Source: Caldilineaceae bacterium (lineage in GTDB: Bacteria > Chloroflexota > Anaerolineae > Caldilineales > Caldilineaceae). Taken from it: a stretch of 64,000 nt of DNA. Position numbers and translations under genes: made by a program. The DNA is taken from positions 47,360 to 111,359 of the forward strand of contig JALHQH010000039.1 in NCBI GenBank assembly GCA_022842065.1, in the 5' to 3' direction. The notes under the pieces were generated by a model. That model did no database searches. It was not told the origin of the DNA and saw nothing but the letters and a program-made list of their open reading frames with translations. Of this stretch, positions 53,678 through 62,693 are shown piece by piece. Position 1 is the first letter of the stretch. Every line of letters starts with the position of its first letter.

Positions 53678-55458
53678 TCGCCAACTCCTTGTGCCGTTGG
53701 TGCCACGGTTGGGTTCACGGTTGGGTTCACGGTTGGGTTCACGGTGGGGGCCAGGGTCGCGAGGGTACCATCCAGAAAACCAGCCTGACAGGCGTGGCGT
53801 TGGATCTTGCCGCTGGAGGTTCTGGGCAAACTACCCGTCTCCAACAGGACAAGCTGATAGAGTTGCAGTTGGTGTGCTTGGGCGACCGCCTGGCGGACCT
53901 GGGCCAGCACTTCGGCACTGTCCACCGTGCGCCGGTGGCTGCGCCGCACTTCATGCACAACGACCAGCCGCTCCTCGGTGCCAACTTCAATCGCAAACGC
54001 AGCCCCGCCATCGGGTTGCAACGCTGCATGGGCCTGCACAACCGTCTGTTCAATATCCTGTGGATAGTGATTTTGGCCGCGAATAATAATCAGCTCTTTG
54101 CGGCGGCCCGTTACAAAAAGTTCGCCGTGGCGGAGAAAGCCCAGGTCACCGCTGCGTAAGAAGGGCCCTGCCCCGGTATCAGCCAGGTAGGCGGCAAAAG
54201 TCGCTGTCGATGCCGCGGCCTGTTGCCAATAACCCTGGGCAACACTCGATCCGCTGATCCAGATTTCACCAATCGTATCATCAGGCAGGCGTGTGTGGCG
54301 CTCTGGATCAACGATCACCACCTGATGATCCAGCCACGGTTGACCACAGCCGACCAACATCTGGCCAGCGGCCTCTGGCTCGATCCGCTGTTCAGTGGCC
54401 ATGAGCTGTTTGTTCACTGTGAGCATCACCGGTCCTGTCCCCCGCACCGGGCCGGTCACCATGACCGTGGCTTCGGCCATGCCATAGCAGGGGTAGAAGG
54501 CCTTAGCTGAAAAGCCAAAAGGGGCAAACCGCTCACTAAAGCGGGTCAGCGTCGCCGCCCGCACGGGTTCGGCCCCCACGCCGGCTAAATGCCAGTGCTG
54601 CAGATCGAGATCGGTACACTGCTCTGATTTGATCTGTTGCGCACAGAGATCGTACCCAAAATTGGGGGCCACCGTGGTGGTGGCGCGATAAGTGCTGAGT
54701 GCACGCAGCCAGCGCACCGGTTTCTGAATAAAGGCCAGCGGCGGCATAAAAATCATGGTGGCACCCAGGTACAGCGGCTGAAAAATATTGCCAATCAACC
54801 CCATGTCATGAAAGAGCGGGAGCCAACTGACGCCTACATCGGTGGCACTAGTCTGGAAGGCCGCATTGATCACCCGCTGATTATACATGATGTTGCCGTG
54901 ACTGAGCATTACCCCTTTCGCCGCGCCGGTAGAGCCGGATGTATATTGGAGAAAGGCCAAGGCGTCGGGCGCAGGGTTCGTGTGCGGTTGCCAATCGGTG
55001 CCAGCCCCTTCGTCGAGTTGATCACTGCTGATAATCGGCAACTGGGCGGTCTTGGGATCCTGGGCAAATTGCTCAGCGATTTTCTGCTGGAGGCCGGCAG
55101 TGGTCAAGACCAGGGCCGGTTCGGCGTTGTGGGCGATGGCCGCCAAACGGGGTGAGGGTCGCCGCCCGTGGGGTGGGTAGGCCGGGGTTGCGATCATACC
55201 GGCATAGAGACAACCGAAAAAGCCGGCAACAAAGGCCAGCCCTGGCGGGTAGAGTAAGAGGATACGCGCGCCTTGCGGCGCCGCGGCCTGCAGATAGGCG
55301 CCAATCGTGCGCGCTTGCGCATCCAATTGCGCATAACTTACCTGCTCTATTGCCTGCTCACCATCGACCAAAAAGGTAAAGGCCGTCTGCTGTGCTTGGT
55401 GCTGGGCACGCCACTGGAGAATGGCGTGAATCGTCTGCCCGTTGGCGAAACCGTGCAT
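53674..55458 (-). CDS. Fatty-acyl-AMP ligase (FAAL)
   Basis: Adenylate-forming enzyme of 594 residues that activates fatty acids with ATP for transfer to an acyl carrier protein. AMP-binding core LQYTSGSTGAAKGVMLSHGN, the FAAL-type GVGAEPVRAATL, the hinge GRRKELIIIRGQNHYPQDIE, and PRTSSGKIQR with the catalytic Lys are visible. The C-terminal tail is a repeat of NPTV (12-base units at 53704-53748). The TTG at 55473 is open, but the ATG at 55458 with AAAGGG upstream is preferred. It starts 23 bases after the AGPS gene. Confidence 0.9.
   Translation of the reverse strand: MHGFANGQTIHAILQWRAQHQAQQTAFTFLVDGEQAIEQVSYAQLDAQARTIGAYLQAAAPQGARILLLYPPGLAFVAGFFGCLYAGMIATPAYPPHGRRPSPRLAAIAHNAEPALVLTTAGLQQKIAEQFAQDPKTAQLPIISSDQLDEGAGTDWQPHTNPAPDALAFLQYTSGSTGAAKGVMLSHGNIMYNQRVINAAFQTSATDVGVSWLPLFHDMGLIGNIFQPLYLGATMIFMPPLAFIQKPVRWLRALSTYRATTTVAPNFGYDLCAQQIKSEQCTDLDLQHWHLAGVGAEPVRAATLTRFSERFAPFGFSAKAFYPCYGMAEATVMVTGPVRGTGPVMLTVNKQLMATEQRIEPEAAGQMLVGCGQPWLDHQVVIVDPERHTRLPDDTIGEIWISGSSVAQGYWQQAAASTATFAAYLADTGAGPFLRSGDLGFLRHGELFVTGRRKELIIIRGQNHYPQDIEQTVVQAHAALQPDGGAAFAIEVGTEERLVVVHEVRRSHRRTVDSAEVLAQVRQAVAQAHQLQLYQLVLLETGSLPRTSSGKIQRHACQAGFLDGTLATLAPTVNPTVNPTVNPTVAPTAQGVGE
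53704..53748. repeat. 12-base in-frame tandem repeat in the FAAL gene
   Basis: ACGGTTGGGTTC is repeated three times plus a partial, encoding NPTV units in the C-terminal tail. Exact repetition suggests recent slippage. Confidence 0.85.
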
Positions 55459-55481
55459 GAAACCCTTTGTCAATAATGCCC

Positions 55482-57224
55482 TTATTCGGCAAAAACATTG
55501 TTACGAATGCCAAAGATATTTTGTGGATCCAGGGCGGCTTTGGTCTGTTGGAGCAGCGCAATATCCGTCGGTGACAACGTTTGGCCCATGAAATCCTTGC
55601 GCAGCTTGCCCACCCCATGATGATGCGAGAGCGAACCTCCTGCTTCCAGGATCACCTGGCGCAGGCTCTGTTCGATCGCATGTAGCACCTGATCCGGCTG
55701 TGCGATCCCCTTGATGCAAATCCCGTAGGTAAAATAGATACAGACCCCGGTATGATAACATTGGGTGACCCGCGCCGAAATGTAAGGGCGGCCAGGCAGG
55801 TGATATTCATCGTGCGCGACTGCCACGCGTGCCGCCACTGCCTGACAAACCGCATGAATCTTACTCCAGGGCACAGTCGTTTCAAAGGTCTCCCCAATAA
55901 TGTGATATTGCATGAGGAAATCACGAATATAGGCGATGGCATAGGTGAGCATATAGCCGCGTTTGCCCGGCCCCTCGCCACCGGCGACGCCACCATGTTG
56001 ACTGGCAATGCGGCTGATTTGGCGCTGTTGATAGGCCACCTCGGCCTTGCTGCCCTCCATCACAATCGTTGCCGCCGCCAACGTATTGGGGTCAAAGCCC
56101 TTGACGCGCAGCAGGTAAAACTTTTGCAGCCGGCGTAACCACCGCGCCAGCGGCGTTGCCTCGGGGCGCAAGGCACTGCCAAACCGAAATTGGAAATTGT
56201 CTACCAGCCGCACACTAGCCGGCATCACCCCACTACGGGTGAGCGCATACAGAAAATCAACCCCGGCCGCAAAGGTGGGAAAGACCACAGAGCCATATTG
56301 TTTGACCGCCGGCAGGCGATGGATACGGATGACCGCCTTCGTAATCAGCCCCAGGTTCCCCTCATTGCCAAAGATCAGCTTGAGCGGTTGCATGCCAATC
56401 GCGAGCCGCGGCATGGCTTCGCGCTGGGCTAAGGTGCCGGTGGGGGTGACGAGGGTCACATTTTCGACGATATCCTCAATGTTGCCATAACGATTCTTTT
56501 TCATGCCACTGGCGTTGGTCGCAATCCAACCGCCGAGCGTGGAGAGTTCGATGCTGTCCGGCTCATGGCCACAGATAAAGCCCTCGCGCCGCAACTGCTC
56601 TTCCAAGGCCAGCCCGGTAATCCCGGCTTGTACACAGGCTCGGTAGTTTTCCTTGTCAATCCATTCGATCTGATTCAGCCGGCGCATGTCAACGGCAACG
56701 ATCATGCGCCGTTCGGTTAGGGGCAGTTGCAGGGCACTGCTGACACTTGTGCCACCGCCAAAGGGGATCAGACAAACATCATGCACCCTGGCCAGGTCGG
56801 TGATGTGGATGGCATCGGCTTCGGTTTCACAGTAGAAGACGAGATCGACGGTGCGCGCTAATGCCCCGTACAGCACTGGATAGACCTCATCGCCGGTGGT
56901 CTGGCCGTGGCTGTGACAAAGCCGAGTGGCATCCTCTACCGAATATTGGGTCGCGGGAAAAGCCTGTTGCAGGGCTGCGTAGAAAGCTTCATTAATCGCC
57001 GCCGCCGTGACCTTTTTGTCAGGGCATTCAACCTGCATCGCTTGCCGATCGATCTGAATGCCCAGCATCTCTTCCAGAAAAGGGACAAACTCCGGCATCG
57101 GCTTCCCAGCCAGCTCGTAGCGGTTGCCGGTCATCAGGACAGTGCGATCAGGGCGCAGCTCCATTGTCGTATCTTGAAACCCCCAGCGATGGCCATGGAG
57201 GCGATCGGATGTTGCCTTGTTCAT
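55482..57224 (-). CDS. Alkyldihydroxyacetonephosphate synthase (AGPS)
   Basis: FAD-binding enzyme of 580 residues. Close similarity to eukaryotic AGPS is visible: RYELAGKPMPEF, PFGGGTSVSSAL, GWIATNASGMKKNRYGNIED, VKGFDPNTLAAAT, RGYMLTYAIAYIRD, ARVTQCYHTGVCIYF and SLSHHHGVGKLRK with the active-site His triplet. AGPS replaces the acyl group of acyl-DHAP with a fatty alcohol, creating the ether bond of alkyl lipids. The residue pattern is much nearer AGPS than glycolate or D-lactate oxidases. Neighbours supply an ACP, an acyl activator and a thioester reductase that could make the fatty alcohol. Confidence 0.9.
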   Translation of the reverse strand: MNKATSDRLHGHRWGFQDTTMELRPDRTVLMTGNRYELAGKPMPEFVPFLEEMLGIQIDRQAMQVECPDKKVTAAAINEAFYAALQQAFPATQYSVEDATRLCHSHGQTTGDEVYPVLYGALARTVDLVFYCETEADAIHITDLARVHDVCLIPFGGGTSVSSALQLPLTERRMIVAVDMRRLNQIEWIDKENYRACVQAGITGLALEEQLRREGFICGHEPDSIELSTLGGWIATNASGMKKNRYGNIEDIVENVTLVTPTGTLAQREAMPRLAIGMQPLKLIFGNEGNLGLITKAVIRIHRLPAVKQYGSVVFPTFAAGVDFLYALTRSGVMPASVRLVDNFQFRFGSALRPEATPLARWLRRLQKFYLLRVKGFDPNTLAAATIVMEGSKAEVAYQQRQISRIASQHGGVAGGEGPGKRGYMLTYAIAYIRDFLMQYHIIGETFETTVPWSKIHAVCQAVAARVAVAHDEYHLPGRPYISARVTQCYHTGVCIYFTYGICIKGIAQPDQVLHAIEQSLRQVILEAGGSLSHHHGVGKLRKDFMGQTLSPTDIALLQQTKAALDPQNIFGIRNNVFAE

Positions 57225-57264
57225 CAGCTTCTTTGCTTTCTTGGGTGGGGGTGGAATGGTAGAC

Positions 57265-57379
57265 AGGTAAATCGGTAAATCGGTAAATCGGTAGATAAGT
57301 ATAACAGGAACGTTGTGGCAGTTTTACCTTTCTACCGATTTACCGATGTACTGATCTACTGATCTACCTTTCTACCGAT
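57265..57379. repeat. Short tandem and inverted repeats between ACP and AGPS genes
   Basis: TAAATCGG occurs three times at 57268-57291, and the complementary CTACCGATTTA occurs twice between 57332 and 57382, with CTGATCTA direct repeats. The blocks can pair, giving a large hairpin in the intergenic transcript just after the AGPS start region. Its regulatory meaning is unknown. Confidence 0.55.
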
Positions 57380-57652
57380 TTACTGCTCTTCCTGTCCCGC
57401 AACCTCGGCCAGGTAGACTGCTAACAGGGCAATATTAGGGTAATCCCACGCCAGGGTGACGGGAATTTCCACGCCCAGCCACTCTTCCAAATCGCCGGTC
57501 ATGGTGACGGCAATCAATGAATCGACACCATAGCGGTCAAAGGGGGTTTCAAGATCGATGGCACTGGTTGGCAGATTGAGCGCGCCGGCCAGATGACTGA
57601 TCAACCACTGCTGGATCGCCTCGACACTTACGCGCTGCTCTCCCTGAATCAT
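57380..57652 (-). CDS. Acyl carrier protein
   Basis: ACP of 90 residues with phosphopantetheine attachment Ser in YGVDSLIAVTM. It carries acyl chains loaded by the fatty-acyl-AMP ligase. It is 18 bases downstream of the acyl-CoA dehydrogenase stop. The conserved fold and helix 2 motif are clear; it is not a housekeeping acpP because no fatty-acid synthesis gene is adjacent. Confidence 0.92.
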   Translation of the reverse strand: MIQGEQRVSVEAIQQWLISHLAGALNLPTSAIDLETPFDRYGVDSLIAVTMTGDLEEWLGVEIPVTLAWDYPNIALLAVYLAEVAGQEEQ

Positions 57653-57670
57653 TACGGTTAACTCTTTCTA

Positions 57671-59548
57671 CTACTTGGCGATTGCCGGTGTACTGGGTGC
57701 CGGTGTACTGGGTGCCGGTGTACTGGGTGCCGGTGTACTGGGTGCCGGTGTGCTGGGGGCCAGTGCAATCGGCACTGTGGAAAAGGTCTGCTCTGTCTGC
57801 TGTAAACGTTGCGCTTCCGCCATGGCCCCAGCCAGATAACTAGGTGGCAAGGCGGGGCGTTGTGGCTGTATGCTGGCGAGCAGGCGATCAAGGGCCAACA
57901 CCAGCCAACTCCCCTCGGCAAAATAGTCGCCCAATGTTGTCCGGTTATAGCACCAGTAATGAAGGCAAGCCGCCGCGGCATGAAGCGTACAATATTGTTT
58001 CGCCAGGGCAAGCATGGCGGGATCCTTGTGCAATGCGCCTTGGACGGTGCCCACCGTACTCAATTCTTGCAGCTTGCCTTCTAGCTGCGTCAGCTGTGCC
58101 TCGAGCTCTGCACTCAAACGCTGTAAATGAAGCAGTGGTGTACTACCAGTCGTGGCCGTCAATTGCAGATCCTGCAGCTGTTGCTGCGCCAGCGGTAGAC
58201 CCTGGAGCAACGCATCACGACCACGGTTAAAGAGGGTGAGGCGCGTCGCCGGGAAAGGGGGAAGCGTCTTTGTCAAGGCAAAGATCGCGGTGAGTTGGCC
58301 ATTCAGTTCAGCTTCGAGTTGCGCCTGCCCAGTCTGTAATTTTTCATTCACCTTGGCCCGGTGGGCAAAGAGCGAAGCCAGTTGCGTACAGATGACATTC
58401 AGATTAACCACTGTGCTACCGTCAAAGAGACTGACAACGGCATTGTCACGCATGATTTTCTGGAAAATCGCCGTCTGCGTCCCTTCGCGTAAATAATAGC
58501 GTGCCCCTAAGACAATTGCCAAATCATCGATCATCCGCTCAACTGTTGTCGGGACCCAAAATTTAACAATGGCCGACCAGAGACTGAACTGCTCGGGCAG
58601 AATGTGTAGCCCACGCGCCGCGGCGATGGCGACACACTCTACCGTCAATAGATCGATAAAGGCGGTGCCAAGCAGTTGCCGTACATGGGGTATCGCCAGG
58701 ATCGGCTCACCATAGAGCTGACGCTGTTCGGCAAAGTTCAGCACGGTGCGCAGGGCACTGTCGCCGGCACCGAGAGAAAAGCCGGTGCAGAGTGTGCGTG
58801 TTACTTGTAAACCTTGCAGGGCAATCTCCAACCCCGCGCCGGCTTGCCCGATCAAGCTGTCCGCGGGTAGCGTTGCCCCCTGAAATTCGATGCCACTGAT
58901 ATCGGCCCCACGAATGCCATGCGTTTTGATTTTGGGCGCATGGTGAAACATGGTGGGGGCTAGCAAGGCTTTCTCGACCAGAAAAAGCGAAAAGCCACGC
59001 GGTCCGCCGGCGGCTTTGGTACGCGCAAAGACTGTGAGCGCATGGGCGCGTGTGCCATTGTTGATCAACCACTTTTCGCCATGCAGCTGATAGCCGGTGG
59101 CGGTCGTTTCGGCATAGACCTCGCTGGCCAGCAGATCACTGCCGTGGTGGCGCTCGGTCAGGGCAAACGCCATCACCCCTTGGGCCCGAATTAATTGCGC
59201 CACCTTGGCTTGCTGTGCCGGCGTGCCCGCCAACCAAACATGGATCGCACCCAGATAGGTCTGCCCCAAGGCAATCGCCACGGTCAGATCGCGGCGCGCA
59301 ATGGCGCGTAAAAGGGCAAGTGCTTCTTCAAAGGACGCTAACTTGCCGCCGACATTGGTCGGGATGAAGAAATCGCCAATGCCCCACGCTTGTAGCCAAC
59401 GCCACGCCGCGGTTGGAAATTCCTCTGCTTCATCCAGGGTCAGTTGCTGGGCAAAGGAAAAGGGCCCACCGTCAACGGTTGGATCACCTAATGCCTGCTC
59501 CAGGGCCACTGCTTGCTGGTAAGCCGGCAATGCTAAATGCTGATTCAT
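57671..59548 (-). CDS. Acyl-CoA dehydrogenase family protein
   Basis: FAD-dependent acyl dehydrogenase of 625 residues. N-terminal helices, the mid beta segment ALTERHHGSDLLA and WLINNGTRAH, and DSLIGQAGAGLEIAL are family hallmarks. Longer than the usual about 390 residues by a C-terminal helical extension. In an FAAL-ACP cluster such enzymes usually desaturate the acyl-ACP. The C-terminus is an APSTP repeat from five 15-base units (57684-57758). Stop overlaps nothing; the ACP gene starts 18 bases on. Confidence 0.85.
   Translation of the reverse strand: MNQHLALPAYQQAVALEQALGDPTVDGGPFSFAQQLTLDEAEEFPTAAWRWLQAWGIGDFFIPTNVGGKLASFEEALALLRAIARRDLTVAIALGQTYLGAIHVWLAGTPAQQAKVAQLIRAQGVMAFALTERHHGSDLLASEVYAETTATGYQLHGEKWLINNGTRAHALTVFARTKAAGGPRGFSLFLVEKALLAPTMFHHAPKIKTHGIRGADISGIEFQGATLPADSLIGQAGAGLEIALQGLQVTRTLCTGFSLGAGDSALRTVLNFAEQRQLYGEPILAIPHVRQLLGTAFIDLLTVECVAIAAARGLHILPEQFSLWSAIVKFWVPTTVERMIDDLAIVLGARYYLREGTQTAIFQKIMRDNAVVSLFDGSTVVNLNVICTQLASLFAHRAKVNEKLQTGQAQLEAELNGQLTAIFALTKTLPPFPATRLTLFNRGRDALLQGLPLAQQQLQDLQLTATTGSTPLLHLQRLSAELEAQLTQLEGKLQELSTVGTVQGALHKDPAMLALAKQYCTLHAAAACLHYWCYNRTTLGDYFAEGSWLVLALDRLLASIQPQRPALPPSYLAGAMAEAQRLQQTEQTFSTVPIALAPSTPAPSTPAPSTPAPSTPAPSTPAIAK
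57684..57758. repeat. 15-base in-frame tandem repeat in the dehydrogenase gene
   Basis: GCCGGTGTACTGGGT is repeated four times plus a variant copy, encoding APSTP units on the minus strand. Near-perfect units suggest active slippage. Confidence 0.88.
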
Positions 59549-59747
59549 TGCTTATCTGCTGATATAAAACGCTATTGTCGTTTGTTAATGGCTTGAGGGT
59601 TGTGCTGATGATGACAGAGGAGCGTCAAAAAAACGTCAGAAGTGTGGAACGAATTTCTGCCGCGTTTGACCGTCACGTCATTATGGGCGCGGTGCAGCCT
59701 TGGGCGGGCGGCTTACCCCTTACCGATTGCGCCGGCGGCGGCGCATG

Positions 59748-61247
59748 TTATTGGGGATTGAAGGCGGGAAAGTAGGCATCGGCTTGGAGGGCCCCGTGGA
59801 GATAAGTGGTTTGGCCCACCTGATGCAGCGCGACTTGGGCCGGATGGATGGCGCTGCGACTGGCCGTGGTCGGCTCCAGCAAGCTGCGGCTAACTTCGCC
59901 CGGCTCCCCTTGTGGCCGCGCCATGATCTCCCACAGCGGGCGACCGTCGATCCCTTCCGGCTGTTCCAGACCGAGTAAGGTGGCAATGGTCGGCAACAGA
60001 TCGATGGCTCCCGTTGGAATGAGCGAATGGTGCCCACACTGAAACGACGCTCCGTTGGCAATCAGCACCGCGTGCAGATCAAAAGGCGAAGCTGAGCCAT
60101 GCGACGAACGCAGCGCGGCTTGAGTCGTCAGCGACATTACGGCACCGGGTACCCCATGTTCATTGGGCGCGCTGCTCCAACAGGGGGAGACGGCTAAGAG
60201 GGGCGCACGCTCGTTATGCTGTCCATTCCAGATGCTACGCAGGTCAATCACGCCCGGCAACTGCGCCAACTCGGCGTCACCCGCAAAGACGACGCCACAC
60301 CACGGTTGGGCCAGCAGCCACTCGACCAGCGGCGCAAGGTCAGCGGTGGTGGGGCGGGCGGCACCGGGCTGGGTGTAGATATAATCGCTGGCGGTCGTCA
60401 GCGGCAAGCTATAACCGAGCGCCTGCGCAGCCTGTTGCAAATATTCGCGCAGCGTATGATGCGCGTTCACGGTGGAGTGGCCGTGGTCGGAGATAAAAAA
60501 GAGGTCGAATTGATCACGTAAGCCGCGGCGGTCAAGCGCATCGAGCAGGTGCGCGACACAGCGATCAACGCCCTGCATGGCCGTGATCGCTTGGGGCGAG
60601 CCAAGACCATAGTAGTGCTGGCTCGAATCTGGTTCATTGAACCAGAGGACGATTACCCGATTGGCTGGATCATCGAGATACAGGCGAATCACCGCATCGG
60701 TGGCATAACGTTGCCGCGCCAGTTCTGCCCCTTCTTCGCGCGCCGGAATCTCGCCCAACTTTTCGCGCAGATCATAGAGGTCGGCAATGCCAAAGGCGCT
60801 ATTGGTGTTGACAATGCGGCTCAGATGGCGGTGGCTCCAGAGCATGCCCGCCCCGGCACTACTGGTGCCGGCATGGGCCAGCCGCTCCCCACGCGCGGCG
60901 AGCCGATCACCAAGACTAGGGACAAACAGGGCAGCACCCTGGCTGGCTGCTTCCAATGCATTGATGTGCTGGTAGTTGGCCGTATCGATGATATGATCCG
61001 CGGTGGCGTAGGGGACGAGCATGGTATTGGCCATGATGCCGTGGCGGCCAGGCGTGCAGCCGCTGGTCAAGCTGCTCATGTTGACGCGCGTGTGGGTGGG
61101 ATAAACCGCATGGTGATCCCAACAGCGTACCCCGCCCGCGGCCAACTTAACCACGGTGGGCATGACACTGGAATCGAGTAGATCAGGACGCAGACCATCG
61201 GCACCAATGACGAGGACGCGACGTGGTTGGCTGGCGGCTTGGCTCAT
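59748..61247 (-). CDS. Alkaline-phosphatase-superfamily phosphodiesterase/pyrophosphatase
   Basis: Predicted hydrolase of 499 residues of the type I phosphodiesterase / nucleotide pyrophosphatase group. Metal and nucleophile segments are VLVIGADGLRPDLL, YPTHTRVNMSSLTSGCTPGRHGI (nucleophile Thr) and FISDHGHSTVN. No signal peptide is visible, so it acts in the cytoplasm. Its place in the lipid block suggests a lipid headgroup or glycerophospho substrate, which is inference. The ATG at 61247 has AAGGA upstream; a longer frame to 61292 is unlikely. Confidence 0.82.
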   Translation of the reverse strand: MSQAASQPRRVLVIGADGLRPDLLDSSVMPTVVKLAAGGVRCWDHHAVYPTHTRVNMSSLTSGCTPGRHGIMANTMLVPYATADHIIDTANYQHINALEAASQGAALFVPSLGDRLAARGERLAHAGTSSAGAGMLWSHRHLSRIVNTNSAFGIADLYDLREKLGEIPAREEGAELARQRYATDAVIRLYLDDPANRVIVLWFNEPDSSQHYYGLGSPQAITAMQGVDRCVAHLLDALDRRGLRDQFDLFFISDHGHSTVNAHHTLREYLQQAAQALGYSLPLTTASDYIYTQPGAARPTTADLAPLVEWLLAQPWCGVVFAGDAELAQLPGVIDLRSIWNGQHNERAPLLAVSPCWSSAPNEHGVPGAVMSLTTQAALRSSHGSASPFDLHAVLIANGASFQCGHHSLIPTGAIDLLPTIATLLGLEQPEGIDGRPLWEIMARPQGEPGEVSRSLLEPTTASRSAIHPAQVALHQVGQTTYLHGALQADAYFPAFNPQ

Positions 61248-61329
61248 GGCTGTTCTTCCTTGTGTAGGCGCTAGGCCTGTTCGTGTCGACAATTTTTGTC
61301 GATCTGCTGTATCGCAGATGCTTCAATCA

Positions 61330-62214
61330 TCAGTCGTTTCTACGCTGCCCTTTTTCCTTCTTCCGGTCGAAGGGCAGGTGCGGCGGGCGATGATGGGCAA
61401 TGCGCTGTCGCGACAGCCCATAGGTGACCTCGCGCAGGTGATACAACAGTTCCTTGCGTTTTCGGATCGGGGCTAACTCCTGATAAGGAATGGGATCACC
61501 GATGCTGACATGAATTGTCTCACCACGCTTACGATTGACCTCGTGGATGATCAGTGCCAGGCGCAGGGTCAGGCTAAGGTGGCTGGCTAGTTGAAAGATG
61601 CGACTGTTCTGCCCATGAAAATAGATGGGAATGACCGTGGCCTCTGTCATCTGGATCAGCTTGGTGACAAAGAGCTTCCACTCCAGATCGACGGCATGAC
61701 CAAAGGGGCCGTGGACGGTGGTGGCAATCCCACCTGCGGGGAAAATAATGACCGCATTGCCGGCCTGCAAGGTAGCCAGGGCACGGCGTTTGGTCTCAAT
61801 ATTGAGCTGGGCGGCGGCCTCGGTTTCGCTAAAATCGATGGGCAACATAAAGCGTTCAATGCGCGGTTCGCGACAGAGCGCACTATTGATCAAAATCTTA
61901 AAATCAGGGCGAATCTGGGCGGCGAGGTGGCAGATAATCAGCCCATCGAGCACGCCATAGGGGTGATTGGCAATCAAGATCACCGGCCCGGTGGCGGGGG
62001 CTTTGGCTACCTGTGCATCGTCGTAATCAGCTTCGACCTTTAGCTCGCGTAATGCCGCGCTCCAGAAGTGGCGCTGATCTTGTCCCGCCAATACATTGTC
62101 ATAAATACGTGCTAACTGCCGTTGCCCGGTCAACGTTTCAATCGAACGAATCAAAACCCGTTTCGCCAACGGATCACCAGGCGAGGCATAGGTCAATTTT
62201 GATTGCAAACTCAT
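61330..62214 (-). CDS. PlsC-like acyltransferase
   Basis: Glycerophosphate-type acyltransferase of 294 residues. The catalytic His and Asp lie in ANHPYGVLDGLI (HX5D spacing, as in hemolysin-like acyltransferases), and the Gly/Pro substrate motif is in VIIFPAGGIAT. It belongs to the lysophospholipid or ornithine-lipid acyltransferase group. It may acylate DHAP, glycerol-3-phosphate or an alkyl intermediate for the AGPS encoded downstream. ATG 62214 is preferred over the TTG at 62232. Confidence 0.85.
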   Translation of the reverse strand: MSLQSKLTYASPGDPLAKRVLIRSIETLTGQRQLARIYDNVLAGQDQRHFWSAALRELKVEADYDDAQVAKAPATGPVILIANHPYGVLDGLIICHLAAQIRPDFKILINSALCREPRIERFMLPIDFSETEAAAQLNIETKRRALATLQAGNAVIIFPAGGIATTVHGPFGHAVDLEWKLFVTKLIQMTEATVIPIYFHGQNSRIFQLASHLSLTLRLALIIHEVNRKRGETIHVSIGDPIPYQELAPIRKRKELLYHLREVTYGLSRQRIAHHRPPHLPFDRKKEKGQRRND

Positions 62215-62693
62215 GCTTTTTACATACCTCAACGAATCGCGCAGGGGTTAAGGCAAGAGCATGTGAACGCGCTCGCTTGATTGCCCGTTACGCTAAGAGA
62301 ATTGATGATTTACACAGAAGACGGATGTAAAGTATACACCAATCCGCTTAAGGCAGCCATTACAGCGTTCTGTCGGTAACGGCTGCGCTGCCACCGGCCT
62401 ACTGCGATCCCCGACTTGTCCCGGCGCCTATCCAGTCTATGTTACTGTAGGGTGAATTGAACGATAGCTTGTCACGACCATGTTAAGCTTTGGGATCAGC
62501 TTTGTTTTGGTTTGGTAAACAGCCGATTAACGTTATCGCCGCCACCGGCGATCTATCCCGTCGCCGTTGACAATTCCATAACATGGCTTTAATGGTCTGG
62601 TAACCAGCGCGCGTTATGCTGACCGCAACTTGTAGTTGCATGAACAGTATGGCCCTATTCCGTATGCCGTGGCAGCGTAGATCGGAGCAGATG
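62215..62693. other. Divergent intergenic region
   Basis: About 480 bases between the start of the acyltransferase gene (-) and the PAP2-like gene (+). It should hold promoters for both, including the head of the long minus-strand block. One candidate on the plus strand is described separately. No gene is convincing. Confidence 0.4.
62567..62593 (+). promoter_or_regulatory. Possible promoter of the PAP2-like gene
   Basis: A perfect TTGACA at 62567-62572 and TTTAAT at 62588-62593 (five of six) with a 15-base spacer, about 100 bases before the start. The spacing is short for sigma-70. Confidence 0.25.
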
